The notes under the pieces are model-generated. The model had not been told where the DNA came from, did not search any database, and saw nothing but the letters and a program-made list of their open reading frames with translations. The position numbers were made by a program, and so were the translations under genes. A DNA stretch of 64,000 bases, taken from positions 3,912,501 to 3,976,500 of the forward strand of contig NZ_JAPEMI010000001.1 of the NCBI RefSeq assembly GCF_026342835.1, written 5' to 3'. Source of the stretch: Streptomyces sp. NBC_00154. GTDB lineage: Bacteria; Actinomycetota; Actinomycetes; Streptomycetales; Streptomycetaceae. Positions 17,109 to 26,099 of the stretch are shown in pieces (position 1 is the stretch's first letter; every line of letters begins with the position of its first letter).

Positions 17109-17870
17109 ATGTCGTACGAGACCCTCGCCGGCCGCACCGCTGTCGTCACCGGAGCCGCCAGCGGTATGGGCGCCGCCATCGCCCTCCTGCTCGCCGCCCG
17201 GGGAGCCAGGGTGGCGTTGCTGGCCCGGCGGGCGGACCGGTTGGAAGAAGTGGCCGCCAAGGTCACCGCGGAGGGCGGCGAAGCCCTCGTCGTGGCGGCG
17301 GACGTCACCGACCAGACATCCGTCGACGCGGCCGCCGAGCGTGTCCACAACGCCTACGGCGAGGTCGACCTGGTGGTCAACGCGGCCGGAGTGATGCTGC
17401 CGAACCCGGTGGACGAGGGCCGCACGGACGAGTGGCAGCGGATGCTCGACACCAATGTGGCGGGCGCGCTGCGGATCATCCGTGCCTTCACCCCCGACCT
17501 GGTGGCGGCCGCCGCCGAGGGCCGCACCGCCGACCTGGTGAACATCTCGTCGATCGGCGCGCACATCGCGTTCCCCAACTACGCCGTGTACGGGGCGACG
17601 AAGGCGGCACTCAGCTACCTGTCGGCATCCCTGCGCACGGAGCTCGGCCCGCGCGACGTCCGCGTCACGAACATCGAGCCGGGCCTCACCGACACGGAGC
17701 TGGGGAGCCACATCGACAACGCGGAGCTGTCCGGCCAGCTGGACGGCATGTTCGACGCGCTGGGCTCCCTGTCCGGGGACGACATCGCCGACCTGGTCGC
17801 CTACACCACCAGTCGCCCGCGCCACGTCAACCTGCGCCAGCTGATCGTGCTCCCCACACGCCAGGCGTGA
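17109..17870 (+). CDS. Short-chain dehydrogenase/reductase
   Basis: This 253-aa NAD(P)-dependent oxidoreductase has the cofactor motif TGAASGMG near residue 13, NAAG near 90, the catalytic Ser in ISSIG and the YxxxK motif in YGATKAA (about Tyr 161). The basic residues after strand 2 (ARRADR) favour NADP. Its substrate cannot be told from sequence. It is probably regulated by the divergent HTH/MmyB protein. ATG 17109 follows AAGGAG. Confidence 0.88.
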   Translation: MSYETLAGRTAVVTGAASGMGAAIALLLAARGARVALLARRADRLEEVAAKVTAEGGEALVVAADVTDQTSVDAAAERVHNAYGEVDLVVNAAGVMLPNPVDEGRTDEWQRMLDTNVAGALRIIRAFTPDLVAAAAEGRTADLVNISSIGAHIAFPNYAVYGATKAALSYLSASLRTELGPRDVRVTNIEPGLTDTELGSHIDNAELSGQLDGMFDALGSLSGDDIADLVAYTTSRPRHVNLRQLIVLPTRQA

Positions 17871-17881
17871 CCGGCGGCCGC

Positions 17882-18304
17882 TCAGTCCTCCCAGTCGGAC
17901 TTCGCGCGTTCCTCCGAGCGCCGGAACAGCGGCCGACTGCGGACCACCTGGGCGACATTCACCCCGACGATCCCGAGCCAGGCCACGACGAGCCCCTCGA
18001 TACCGGCGTTCGCGACCCCGATCGCGGACAGCGGGATGGCCAGGACCAGCGAGACGATCCCGAACCCGAACCGTTCACCGAAGTTCGCCAGCGGCTCCTG
18101 GGGCGCCCGGGCCCCTCGGGCGATCGTGATCTGCTGCTCGGCGAGATGACGCCGGACGCGACGGTCGAGCGTCTCGTCGAGACGCCGGTCGACCTTCTCC
18201 AGGAACGAGTCGATGAGCGCTGACTCGTACTCGGGCCCCAGCTCGCTGCGGGCCTGCAGGGTGGCATTGAGCTCTTTCTCGAGCTCGGAGTCACGGGCTT
18301 CCAT
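17882..18304 (-). CDS. Small integral membrane protein
   Basis: The 140-aa protein has a charged helical N-terminal half (residues 1-70, rich in Glu and Arg, probably coiled) and two hydrophobic segments in the C-terminal half (FGFGIVSLVLAIPLSAIGVA and GLVVAWLGIVGVNVAQVV). The function is unknown to me; similar short proteins are common in Streptomyces. ATG 18304 begins the conserved-looking part. The reading frame stays open another 53 codons upstream, but those lie outside the recognisable protein. Confidence 0.7.
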   Translation of the reverse strand: MEARDSELEKELNATLQARSELGPEYESALIDSFLEKVDRRLDETLDRRVRRHLAEQQITIARGARAPQEPLANFGERFGFGIVSLVLAIPLSAIGVANAGIEGLVVAWLGIVGVNVAQVVRSRPLFRRSEERAKSDWED

Positions 18305-18500
18305 GGCCCAACGGTACGGAGCGAAGGAGTCCGGCGCAGTGGGGCTAGCCCCCCCCCTGTCGGGGGTCGGGGCGTACCGGGGAAGGCCCTCGGTGGCGAT
18401 GGTCCGCTCGCCGATGGTGACGTCCTCGCTCCTGACGCCGTGGGCGACCGCGCCGGGGCCCACCGGGTCGTGGATGGCCGCGACCCGGTGGGGACCGGGT

Positions 18501-19907
18501 TCAGCCGGCCGGAACCCGGTCCGGCGAGGTGATCGTGGCCGTCGGGATGTGTGCTGTGTCGCGCCGGGCGAGCAGCCAGTACAGCAGGGCCGGTACGAGC
18601 AGGCCGATCACCCAGGAGATGTCCGCGCCGCCCAGCGGCTCCACCAGCGGGCCGGTGTAGAAGGTCGTCGCCAGGAAGGGGAGCTGGGCGACGATGCCCA
18701 CCGCGTACACCGACAGTGCGTCCCAGCGCCAGGCGCCGTAGCGGCCGTTGGGGTCGGACAGGGCCGGGATGTCGTACCGCTCGCGCGAAATCAGGTAGTA
18801 GTCGACGAGGTTGATCGCCGACCACGGGGTGAAGAAGGTCAGCAGGAACAGCAGGAAGTCCTTGAACGAGGTGAGGAAGGTGTCCTTGCCCAGCAGGGCG
18901 ACCGCCGTGCCCGCGATCATGATGACGGCGATGTACGCCGAGCGGCCGCGCTGCGAGAGCGCCCGCTGCCCGCGGAAGCCGCTGATGCCGGTCACCATCG
19001 ACATGAACCCGCCGTAGGTGTTCAGCACGTTGATGGTCAGCTTGCCGAGCGCGATCACGAAGTAGAGCAGTGAGGCGATCAGTCCGGTGCCGCCCAGCGA
19101 GACCACGTAGCTGACCTGGTCGTCGAGGAACGCCTCGCCCGCGGACGCCGCGACCAGCACGCCGAAGGCCATGGACCACTGGGAGCCGAGCGTCGTGCCG
19201 GCCAGCGTCCACCAGAAGGTGGCGCGGGCGCTCGTGTGGCGCGGCAGGTAGCGCGAGTAGTCCGCGACGTAGGGCCCGAACGCCAGTTGCCAGGACGCCG
19301 CGATCGACACCGCGAGCAGGAACATCGGCAGGTCGAAGGCGCGGTCGGCAAGGGCGGCGCCGAGATCGATCCGGTCCAGCAGCCGGATACCGAGATAGAC
19401 GAAGGCCAGTGCACAGACCACGCTGGCGACCCGGCCGAGGACGTGCACGACCCGGTAGCCGATCGCCGCCATCAGCGCGGTGACCACGGCGAAGACGAGG
19501 ATGCCGGGGGTCTGCCCGAGGTGGGTGAGCTCGCCGACCGCCTGGCCGGCCAGCACGCTGCCGCTGGCGAAGAAGCCGACGTACATCACGACGACGAGGA
19601 GCAGCGGCACGACCGCGCCCCGCACCCCGAACTGTGCCCGGCTGGAGATCATCTGGGGCAGGCCCAGCCGGGGGCCCTGCGCCGAGTGCAGCGACATCAC
19701 CGCTCCGCCGAGCACATTGCCCGCCAGCAGGCCGATCAGGGACCAGAAGGCGCCGCCGCCGAAGATGACCGCGAGCGCGCCGCTGACCACTGCGGTGATC
19801 TGGAGGTTCGCGCCGAGCCAGAGGGTGAACTGGGAGAACGCTTTGCCGTGCCGTTCGTCGTCCGGTACGACGTCGATCGAGCGGCGCTCCACGAGAGAGT
19901 CGGCCAT
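18501..19907 (-). CDS. NCS1-family (CodB-like) permease
   Basis: This 468-aa inner-membrane transporter has twelve predicted helices and the NCS1 pattern in the first helices (FTLWLGANLQITAVVSGAL, GGAVMSLHSAQGPRLGLPQM). NCS1 carriers import cytosine, purines, hydantoins, allantoin or related compounds with protons or sodium. It is the last gene of the minus-strand ABC operon, only 18 bp after the binding-protein gene. A CodB-like gene beside a histidine-type ABC importer and a lyase-like gene recalls some Pseudomonas hut loci, so an imidazole or urocanate-like substrate is possible. Confidence 0.85.
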   Translation of the reverse strand: MADSLVERRSIDVVPDDERHGKAFSQFTLWLGANLQITAVVSGALAVIFGGGAFWSLIGLLAGNVLGGAVMSLHSAQGPRLGLPQMISSRAQFGVRGAVVPLLLVVVMYVGFFASGSVLAGQAVGELTHLGQTPGILVFAVVTALMAAIGYRVVHVLGRVASVVCALAFVYLGIRLLDRIDLGAALADRAFDLPMFLLAVSIAASWQLAFGPYVADYSRYLPRHTSARATFWWTLAGTTLGSQWSMAFGVLVAASAGEAFLDDQVSYVVSLGGTGLIASLLYFVIALGKLTINVLNTYGGFMSMVTGISGFRGQRALSQRGRSAYIAVIMIAGTAVALLGKDTFLTSFKDFLLFLLTFFTPWSAINLVDYYLISRERYDIPALSDPNGRYGAWRWDALSVYAVGIVAQLPFLATTFYTGPLVEPLGGADISWVIGLLVPALLYWLLARRDTAHIPTATITSPDRVPAG

Positions 19908-19925
19908 GGGGGTGCTCCTTTTCGC

Positions 19926-20885
19926 TTACTTCTGTATCAGGCCGTGCGCCGCGGCCCAGTCGTGCGCCACGTCCTCCGGGTCCTTCTTGTCCTTGTCCAC
20001 CAGGCGGTTCAGCTCCGTGAGGTCCTTCGTCGTGAGCGTGGCGCCCAGACGGGCCAGTGCCTTGCGGACCGTGGAGTCCGCCGCGCGGTCCGCGATCAGG
20101 GGGACCACGTGCTGGCCGGGGATCAGGTTCTTGGGGTCGGTGAGGACCACCCAGCCCTCGGCGGCGATGTCCGTGTCGGTGGTGAAGAGGTTGGCGACGT
20201 CGACGTCGCCCTTCTTCAGGGCCCCCTTGACCAGCGGTCCGGAGGAGTCGAGCGACTTGAACTCCTTGAACTCGACTCCGTACACGTCCTTCAGGCCGAC
20301 CGCCCCGACCGTCCGCTTCTTCACCTCGGGGGCCGCGCCGATGACGAGCTTTCCGTTCTGCTTCGCCAGGTCGGCGAGGGAGGACAGGCCGTATTTCCTG
20401 GCGGTCCTCGGGGTGACCACGAAGGCGTCCGAGTCCTCGGCCATGCCGTACGGCAGAATCTGGAGGCCCTTGGGGAGGGCGATGGCCAGGGCGTTCTGCA
20501 TCTCGCCCTCCTCGGTCGCCTTCGCCTTCGGGTCGAGGTAGTGCAGGAGGGCGCCCTGGTACTCGGGGAGGAGATCGATGTCCCCGCCCTCGAGGGCGGG
20601 GATGAGGATCTCGCGGGTACCCAGGTTGGCGCGGACCTTTGTCTTGACTCCGGCGGCCTGCAGGGCTTCGGCGTACAGGTAGCCGAGCACCTGGTTCTCG
20701 GTGAAGTTGGCCGTGCCGATGGTGATGCCGCCGGCGCTGGAGCCGGCGCCGCTGCTGCTGCCTCCGCCCTGGCCGTCGAGCGAGGTGATGCCGCTGCTGC
20801 AGGCCGCGAGTGCGGGTACGGCGGCCGCGGCGAGGAGGCCGCCCAGCAGGGAGCGGCGGGTGGTGCTGTGGGGCTGGTGGGTCAT
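19926..20885 (-). CDS. Substrate-binding lipoprotein of a betaine/histidine-type ABC importer
   Basis: The 319-aa protein carries a twin-arginine-like start (TTRRSLLGG) and a lipobox (ALAAC, Cys about 29), then a Gly/Ser linker and an OpuAC-type domain (GTANFTENQVLGYLYAEAL, GGDIDLLPEYQGALLHY). This is the family that binds quaternary amines such as glycine betaine or choline, but HutX, the histidine-binding protein of rhizobia and pseudomonads, also belongs to the ProX/OpuAC group. The gene follows the two permeases and the ATPase in one minus-strand operon. Confidence 0.88.
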   Translation of the reverse strand: MTHQPHSTTRRSLLGGLLAAAAVPALAACSSGITSLDGQGGGSSSGAGSSAGGITIGTANFTENQVLGYLYAEALQAAGVKTKVRANLGTREILIPALEGGDIDLLPEYQGALLHYLDPKAKATEEGEMQNALAIALPKGLQILPYGMAEDSDAFVVTPRTARKYGLSSLADLAKQNGKLVIGAAPEVKKRTVGAVGLKDVYGVEFKEFKSLDSSGPLVKGALKKGDVDVANLFTTDTDIAAEGWVVLTDPKNLIPGQHVVPLIADRAADSTVRKALARLGATLTTKDLTELNRLVDKDKKDPEDVAHDWAAAHGLIQK

Positions 20886-20896
20886 GAGTGGTCTCC

Positions 20897-21559
20897 TCAG
20901 GCGGTGCGGTGGCGGAAGAGGATGCGCTGCAGTCCGGACAGGGCCAGGTCCAGGGCGACGGCCACGACCGCCACCAGGACCGCGCCGCCCAGTACCTGGA
21001 CGAGGTCGCGCTGGGCCAGGCCGTCGAAGACGTACCGGCCGAGGCCGCCGAAGCTGACGTACGCGGCGACCGTGGCGGTGGCGACGACCTGGATCAGGGC
21101 GAGGCGCAGGCCCGTCATGATCAGAGGGAGGGCGAGGGGGAGTTCCACCTGCCACAGGATCTGGTGGCCACGCATGCCCTGGCCGCGGGCGGCGTCCTTC
21201 ACCTCCGGGTCGACAGCGGTCATCCCGGCGTAGGTGTTGGTGACGATCGACGGGACGGCGAGGGCGACCAGCGCCACGTACACCGGGGTCATCGACAGGC
21301 CGCTGGCCAGGAAGACCAGCACCACCAGGCCGACCGTGGGGAGCGCCCGGCCGAACGACGAGAGGTTGATGGCGAGGAACGCGCCGCGCCCCGTGTGGCC
21401 GATGAGCAGGCCGATCGGGAGCGCGATCACCGTCGCGATCAAGGTGGCGAGGAGCGAGTACTGGAGGTGCTCGGCAAGGCGGTGTGCGATGCCGTCCGGG
21501 CCCTGCCACTGTTCGGCGTCGGTCAGCCAGGTGCCGAGGTTCGCGAAGAGTTCGTACAT
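20897..21559 (-). CDS. ABC importer permease (OpuCB/OpuCD type)
   Basis: This 220-aa membrane protein has about five to six helices and the BPD_transp_1 signature near EVKDAARGQGMRGHQILWQVELPLALP. Short permeases of this size are usual for osmoprotectant importers, which carry two different ones. It lies 3 bp after the preceding permease gene and 11 bp before the binding-protein gene, so all are one transcript. Confidence 0.88.
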   Translation of the reverse strand: MYELFANLGTWLTDAEQWQGPDGIAHRLAEHLQYSLLATLIATVIALPIGLLIGHTGRGAFLAINLSSFGRALPTVGLVVLVFLASGLSMTPVYVALVALAVPSIVTNTYAGMTAVDPEVKDAARGQGMRGHQILWQVELPLALPLIMTGLRLALIQVVATATVAAYVSFGGLGRYVFDGLAQRDLVQVLGGAVLVAVVAVALDLALSGLQRILFRHRTA

Positions 21560-21562
21560 CGG

Positions 21563-22207
21563 TCAGGCCCTCTGCTTCCGCTTCCAGGGGGTGAGCACGT
21601 ATTGCACGGCCACCAGCGCCGCGTCCGCGACCAGCGCGAGCAGCAGGGTCAGGGCGATGCCGACGACCACCGGGGTCGGGAAGTTGCGCTGGAACCCGTC
21701 GGTGAAGAGCTGGCCGAGGCCGCCGTCGCCGATGTATGTGGCCACGCTGACCAGCGAGATCGACATGACCGTGGCGATCCGTACGCCCGCCATGATCACG
21801 GGGAGGGCGAGGGGGAGTTCGACGGTGAGCAGGATGCGCAAGGGGCGGGTGCCCATCGCTTTGGCGGCCTCCCTGGTGCGCGCCGGGACCGAGTCCAGGC
21901 CCTCGACCGTGTTGCGGAGGAGTACGACCAGTGTGTAGACGGTCAGGCCGATCACCGTGGTGGTGCGGGTGAGGCCCGACACCGGCAGGAGAAGGACGAA
22001 GACCGCGATGGACGGGATCGTGAAGAGGATGTTCGACAAGCCCAGGAGGAAGCCGCGCAGGGGCCGTACCCGGTGGGCCAGGACGGCCAGCGGGAGCGAG
22101 ATCAGCAGGCCGAGGAGCACGGCGGTCAGGGCGGCCTGGAGGTGGGAGACGGTGAGGGTGACGAGGTCGCTCGCGTGGTCGGATATCCACGACCAGTCGA
22201 TGGTCAT
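21563..22207 (-). CDS. ABC importer permease (OpuCB/OpuCD type), second copy
   Basis: This 214-aa membrane protein is homologous to the neighbouring permease (shared EAAKAMG...ILLTVELPLALPVIMAGVR segment). It starts at ATG 22207 inside the ATGA overlap with the ATPase gene. Together the two permeases would form a heterodimeric channel. Confidence 0.88.
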   Translation of the reverse strand: MTIDWSWISDHASDLVTLTVSHLQAALTAVLLGLLISLPLAVLAHRVRPLRGFLLGLSNILFTIPSIAVFVLLLPVSGLTRTTTVIGLTVYTLVVLLRNTVEGLDSVPARTREAAKAMGTRPLRILLTVELPLALPVIMAGVRIATVMSISLVSVATYIGDGGLGQLFTDGFQRNFPTPVVVGIALTLLLALVADAALVAVQYVLTPWKRKQRA

Positions 22208-23334
22208 GCGCTGCCCTTTCCGGCCGGAGCCGTCATGGGCCGAGGGGCCGCGACCGCTGTGGTGTGGGCGTCCCCCGCCCGTGCGTGGACGGCCTCGCGC
22301 GCGGTGACCCCGGTCAGTACGCCCGTGTCGTCGACCCGGGCTATCAGGCCGGCCGGGGAGGCGACCGACTCGTTCAGCGCGGAGAGCAGCGAGTCGGTGT
22401 CGCGCAGCGGCCGTACGGGGAGGAGCGGGGCGTCGCCCGCCGGGCCCGACGGAGCGGCTGCCGGGTCCAGCCAGCCGAGGGGTTCGCCCTTGGCGGAGAC
22501 GACCAGCTGCCAGTCGGCGCGCCCGGCGGGGGCGGGTTCGTCGGCCCGTACCGTCGTCGCCGGCTGTCGGGGGAGATCCGCGAGAGTGCTCAACGAGAGC
22601 AGCTTCAGGCCGCGTTCGGCGCCGAGGAAGTCGGCGACGAAGTCGTCGGCCGGGCGCGCGAGGAGTTCGGCGGGCGGTGCGCACTGCACGAGATGACCGC
22701 CGGTACGGAAGACGGCGATCCGGTCGCCGAGCCGCACCGCCTCGTCGATGTCATGGGTGACGAAGACGATGGTCTTGTTCAGCTCCTGCTGGAGGCGGAG
22801 CAGCTCGTCCTGGAGCTGGGTCCGGACGACGGGGTCGACCGCGCCGAACGGCTCGTCCATCAGCAGCACCGGCGGATCGGCGGCGAGCGCACGCGCGACA
22901 CCGACGCGCTGCTGCTGGCCGCCGGAGAGCTGGTGCGGGTAGCGCTTGGCGGCGTCTGCCGGAAGTCCGACCGTCTCCAGCAGCTCGGCCGCGCGGGCCC
23001 GGGCGCGCTTGCGTCCGTGGCCCAGCAGCAGCGGGACCGTGGCGATGTTGTCGAGGATCGTGCGGTGCGGAAAGAGCCCGGCCTGCTGGATGACGTATCC
23101 GATGCCCCGGCGGAGCTCGGCGGCGTCCGCTTCGAGGATGTTCCGGCCGCCGAGCGTGATCGTGCCGGAGCTCGGATCGACCATACGGTTGATCATGCGG
23201 AGAGTGGTGGTCTTGCCGCAGCCGGACGAACCGACCAGGACGGTGATGCCGCCCTCCGGCATGGTGAGGCTGAGCTCATGAACTGCTGTCGTGCCGTTCG
23301 GGAAACGCTTGTTCACTGCGTCGAATTTGATCAT
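22204..23334 (-). CDS. ABC importer ATPase with C-terminal CBS region (OpuCA/ProV type)
   Basis: The 376-aa ATPase has Walker A GSSGCGKTT near residue 37, signature LSGGQQQR near 138 and Walker B VLLMDE near 158. About 130 residues beyond the nucleotide-binding domain form a CBS-like regulatory region, as in OpuCA and ProV, where CBS domains sense ionic strength or nucleotides. It starts at ATG 23334 and is the first gene of the minus-strand operon. The divergent lyase-like gene begins 138 bp away, so both may share one control region. Confidence 0.9.
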   Translation of the reverse strand: MIKFDAVNKRFPNGTTAVHELSLTMPEGGITVLVGSSGCGKTTTLRMINRMVDPSSGTITLGGRNILEADAAELRRGIGYVIQQAGLFPHRTILDNIATVPLLLGHGRKRARARAAELLETVGLPADAAKRYPHQLSGGQQQRVGVARALAADPPVLLMDEPFGAVDPVVRTQLQDELLRLQQELNKTIVFVTHDIDEAVRLGDRIAVFRTGGHLVQCAPPAELLARPADDFVADFLGAERGLKLLSLSTLADLPRQPATTVRADEPAPAGRADWQLVVSAKGEPLGWLDPAAAPSGPAGDAPLLPVRPLRDTDSLLSALNESVASPAGLIARVDDTGVLTGVTAREAVHARAGDAHTTAVAAPRPMTAPAGKGSA

Positions 23335-23472
23335 CGGTCGTCCCTTGCCCCGGCTGCATATAGTCATGCAGAGTTCTCGTTGACTGAATAGGTTGTCAAT
23401 GCCTCGGGGTAAAACACTGGTTACAGAAGCCCGAGCGGCGAGATGCAGTGTCTGAATGAGGAGGGTTCGCGC
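23335..23472. promoter_or_regulatory. Divergent control region between the ABC operon and the lyase-like gene
   Basis: In 138 bp there is one inverted repeat, TTGAC (23380-23384) and GTCAA (23395-23399), with a 10-bp spacer. The RpiR-type regulator encoded two genes downstream is the natural candidate to bind here. I could not identify a clear -10 on either strand. Confidence 0.35.
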
Positions 23473-25068
23473 ATGATGTCGTCCCACATGATGGACTCCT
23501 CGCCCTTCGGTGGGTGGGCCGCGGACCAAGCCGTCTCCGTCGTCGAGCTCGACGGCCAGACCCTTCCCGTCGCCGACGTCGTCCGGATCGCCCGTGGTAC
23601 CGCCCGGCCCGTGCCCGGCGTCGAGGCGATGAAGCGTGTCGACCGGTCCTGGTCCGCAGCCCGGGAGCTCGCCGCGACCGGGCGAGTGTACGGGCGCTCC
23701 ACCGGGGTCGGCGCCAATCGCAACGAGGGTGTCCCCACCGAGGCCGCCGCCGATCACGGGCTGCGCCTGCTGCGCAGCCACGCCGGGGCCATCGGTGACC
23801 CGCTGCCCGCCCGCGAGGTCCGTGCCATGCTCGCCGTGCGCGCCAATCAGCTGCTTGCGGGCGGCGCCGGACTGCGGCCCGGCGTCGTCGTCGGTCTCTG
23901 TGAGGCGCTGGAGGCCGGCGCGCACCCGGTGGTCAACGAGTTCGGTTCGGTCGGTACCGGGGACATCGCCGCCCTCGCCCAGGTCGGCCTCGCGCTCGCC
24001 GGGGAGCACCCCTGGCAGGGGCCCGGCGCCGCGCCCGGGCCCCAGTCACTCGACAACAACGACGCCCTTGCCCTGATCAGCAGCAATGCCCTCACCCTCG
24101 GCCAGGCCGCTCTCGGGCTCGACGAGCTGCGCCGGCTCGTCACCGCCACCGAAGCGGTCGCCGCGCTCTCGCTGCTCGCGGTCGACGGTTCGTACGAGGC
24201 GTACGCCGAACCGGTCCACGCCGCCCGTCCGCACCCCGGCTCGTACCAGGTCGCGGCGCGGATGCGGCAGTTGCTCGGCGCGCCCGACCGTCCGGGGCCG
24301 CCGCTCGGCCGGATCCAGGACCCGTACGGCTTCCGCTGTCTGCCGCAGATCCACGGCCCGGCGCAGGACGCCGCCGACGCACTCGAGCGTGTCCTCGCCG
24401 TCGAGATCAACGCCGCTGCCGAGAACCCGCTGATCTGCCCGGACGCCGGTCTCAACGACAGCCCCGCCGCCTACCACCACGGCGGCTTCTACATGGCCCA
24501 ACTCGCCCTGGCTCTAGACCACTTCAGGCTTGCGGTCACCCAGGTCGCCCGGCTCTCCACCTCCCGGCTCTCGGCTCTCAACGAGCCGTCCTTCACCCGG
24601 CTGCGGCCGTTCCTCGCGGACGGCGAGCCCGCCGCCTCGGGCGTGATGATTCTGGAGTACGCGGCCGGGGCCGCCCTCGGAGATCTGCGGGCGTTCTCCG
24701 CGCCCGCCTCGCTCGGGCATGCCGTGCTCTCCCGCGGCGTCGAGGAGCAGGCCAGCTTCGCCTCGCTGGCCGCCCGTCAGACACTGCGTGCCTGCAACGC
24801 CTACCGGCAGGTCGTCGCCTGCGAACTCGTTTCCGCCGTACGGGCGTTGCGCCTGCGTGACCTGCGGCCCGATCCTGATCTGCCGGTCGGGCGGGCGTTC
24901 GCGCTGGCAGATTCGTTGCTCGACGCCGAGCTCGCGGACCGGCCGCTCACCGATGATGTGAAGGCGGCGGCAGGGGAACTGCTCGACCGCTGCACGGATC
25001 TGTGGAACACCGGACTCACCGGAACGAGCCGGGACACCGGACTCGCCAGTACAAGGGGGACAGCATGA
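23473..25068 (+). CDS. Histidine/aromatic amino acid ammonia-lyase-like protein with variant MIO triad
   Basis: This 531-aa protein has the lyase class I-like fold of HAL/PAL enzymes: the YGRSTGVG loop near residue 73 (catalytic Tyr), the core RCLPQIHG segment and the EINAAAENPLI segment. The prosthetic group MIO is normally made from Ala-Ser-Gly in GSVGASGD. Here the sequence is GSVGTGD, so the triad reads Gly161-Thr162-Gly163 and the loop is one residue shorter. The QEDHVSMG region of HAL is also changed (EEQASFAS). It may be a lyase for another amine, a mutase, or inactive. ATG 23473 follows GAGGAGGG. The gene is coupled by an ATGA overlap to an RpiR regulator. Confidence 0.8.
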   Translation: MMSSHMMDSSPFGGWAADQAVSVVELDGQTLPVADVVRIARGTARPVPGVEAMKRVDRSWSAARELAATGRVYGRSTGVGANRNEGVPTEAAADHGLRLLRSHAGAIGDPLPAREVRAMLAVRANQLLAGGAGLRPGVVVGLCEALEAGAHPVVNEFGSVGTGDIAALAQVGLALAGEHPWQGPGAAPGPQSLDNNDALALISSNALTLGQAALGLDELRRLVTATEAVAALSLLAVDGSYEAYAEPVHAARPHPGSYQVAARMRQLLGAPDRPGPPLGRIQDPYGFRCLPQIHGPAQDAADALERVLAVEINAAAENPLICPDAGLNDSPAAYHHGGFYMAQLALALDHFRLAVTQVARLSTSRLSALNEPSFTRLRPFLADGEPAASGVMILEYAAGAALGDLRAFSAPASLGHAVLSRGVEEQASFASLAARQTLRACNAYRQVVACELVSAVRALRLRDLRPDPDLPVGRAFALADSLLDAELADRPLTDDVKAAAGELLDRCTDLWNTGLTGTSRDTGLASTRGTA

Positions 25069-25907
25069 GCAGCCCGGCCGCGCGGTTGCAGCAGCTCTTC
25101 GAGGGGCACCGGCTCACGCCCACCCAGCGGCGGATCGCGCACTCCATGGTCCGGCGGGCCGCCGATGTGCCGTTCCTGTCCAGCGTGGAACTGGCCGAGC
25201 TGGCCGGGGTCAGCCAGCCGTCCGTCACCCGCTTCGCCGTCGCGCTCGGCTTCGACGGGTATCCGGCGCTGCGCAAGCACCTGCGGGAGGTCGCGCCCGG
25301 ATCCGGTGAGGCGGCGGGCGCCGTCGACGACACGTACAACGAATACCAGCAGGCCGTCCACGCCGAGATCGAGAACCTGCAGCACCTCGCCGAGCTGCTC
25401 GCCGACCCCACTCCCGTCGAGCGGGCGGGACGGCTGCTCGCCGCGTCACGGCCGCTGCCCGTGCTCGGGCTGCGCGCCGCCTCCTCGCAAGCGCGTGGCT
25501 TCGGCTACTTCGCGGCCAAGGTCCACCCGGATGTGCGGGTGCTCGACGAGGGCGGCAGCATGCTGCGCGACCGCATCGACGCCGCGCGGCGGGCGGGAGC
25601 GAGCGCGCTGGTCTGCTTCGCGCTGCCGCGCCACCCGAAGGAGGTCGTGGACGCGCTCGCGTACGCCCAGGAACAGGGGCTGACCGTGGTGTCGGTGGCC
25701 GATTCGGCGTTCGCCCCGGTGGCCAAACACAGCGATCTGCTGATTCCGGCGGCCGTCGGCACCGGGCTCGCCTTCGACACGGCGTGTGCGCCGATGCTGC
25801 TGGGGCGGGTGCTGCTGGAGGCGATGTGCGACGACCTGCCCGACGCGCAGGCGCGGCTGGAGGAGTTCGACGCACGGGCGGCGGCGCGCGGTCTGTTCGC
25901 CGAGTGA
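25065..25907 (+). CDS. MurR/RpiR-family regulator with SIS domain
   Basis: The 280-aa protein has an N-terminal RpiR helix-turn-helix (residues about 1-75, LTPTQRRIAHSM..., VELAELAGVSQPSVTRFAVALG) and a C-terminal SIS domain (about 115-260) that usually binds a phosphosugar or related ligand. It starts at ATG 25065, overlapping the stop of the lyase-like gene, so the two are co-translated. It probably controls that gene and the divergent ABC operon. RpiR members regulate sugar, amino-sugar and also amino-acid catabolism. Confidence 0.88.
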   Translation: MSSPAARLQQLFEGHRLTPTQRRIAHSMVRRAADVPFLSSVELAELAGVSQPSVTRFAVALGFDGYPALRKHLREVAPGSGEAAGAVDDTYNEYQQAVHAEIENLQHLAELLADPTPVERAGRLLAASRPLPVLGLRAASSQARGFGYFAAKVHPDVRVLDEGGSMLRDRIDAARRAGASALVCFALPRHPKEVVDALAYAQEQGLTVVSVADSAFAPVAKHSDLLIPAAVGTGLAFDTACAPMLLGRVLLEAMCDDLPDAQARLEEFDARAAARGLFAE

Positions 25908-26099
25908 GCGCGGGGCCGGGGCCACTGCCGGGGAGGGGAGTGGTCCTGCCGGGCGGGGACGGCACGGCGGACGCCCGGTACTGACGGACGCTCGGCCGGG
26001 AACCCAGGAATCACTGCGGATTTTCAGAAAATGCTCAGACACGACCACTAATCTGCGCCCACGGAAACAGCACCGATGGCTGTCGAGAGGGGTACGGAC

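Noticed and set aside
18305..18463. Open 53-codon extension upstream of the small membrane protein (17882-18304)
   Set aside because: It reads like protein (SEDVTIGERTIATEGLPRYAPTP), but it is followed by a Gly/Pro stretch and the natural start with the conserved part is ATG 18304. It could be a gene remnant; evidence is too thin to annotate.
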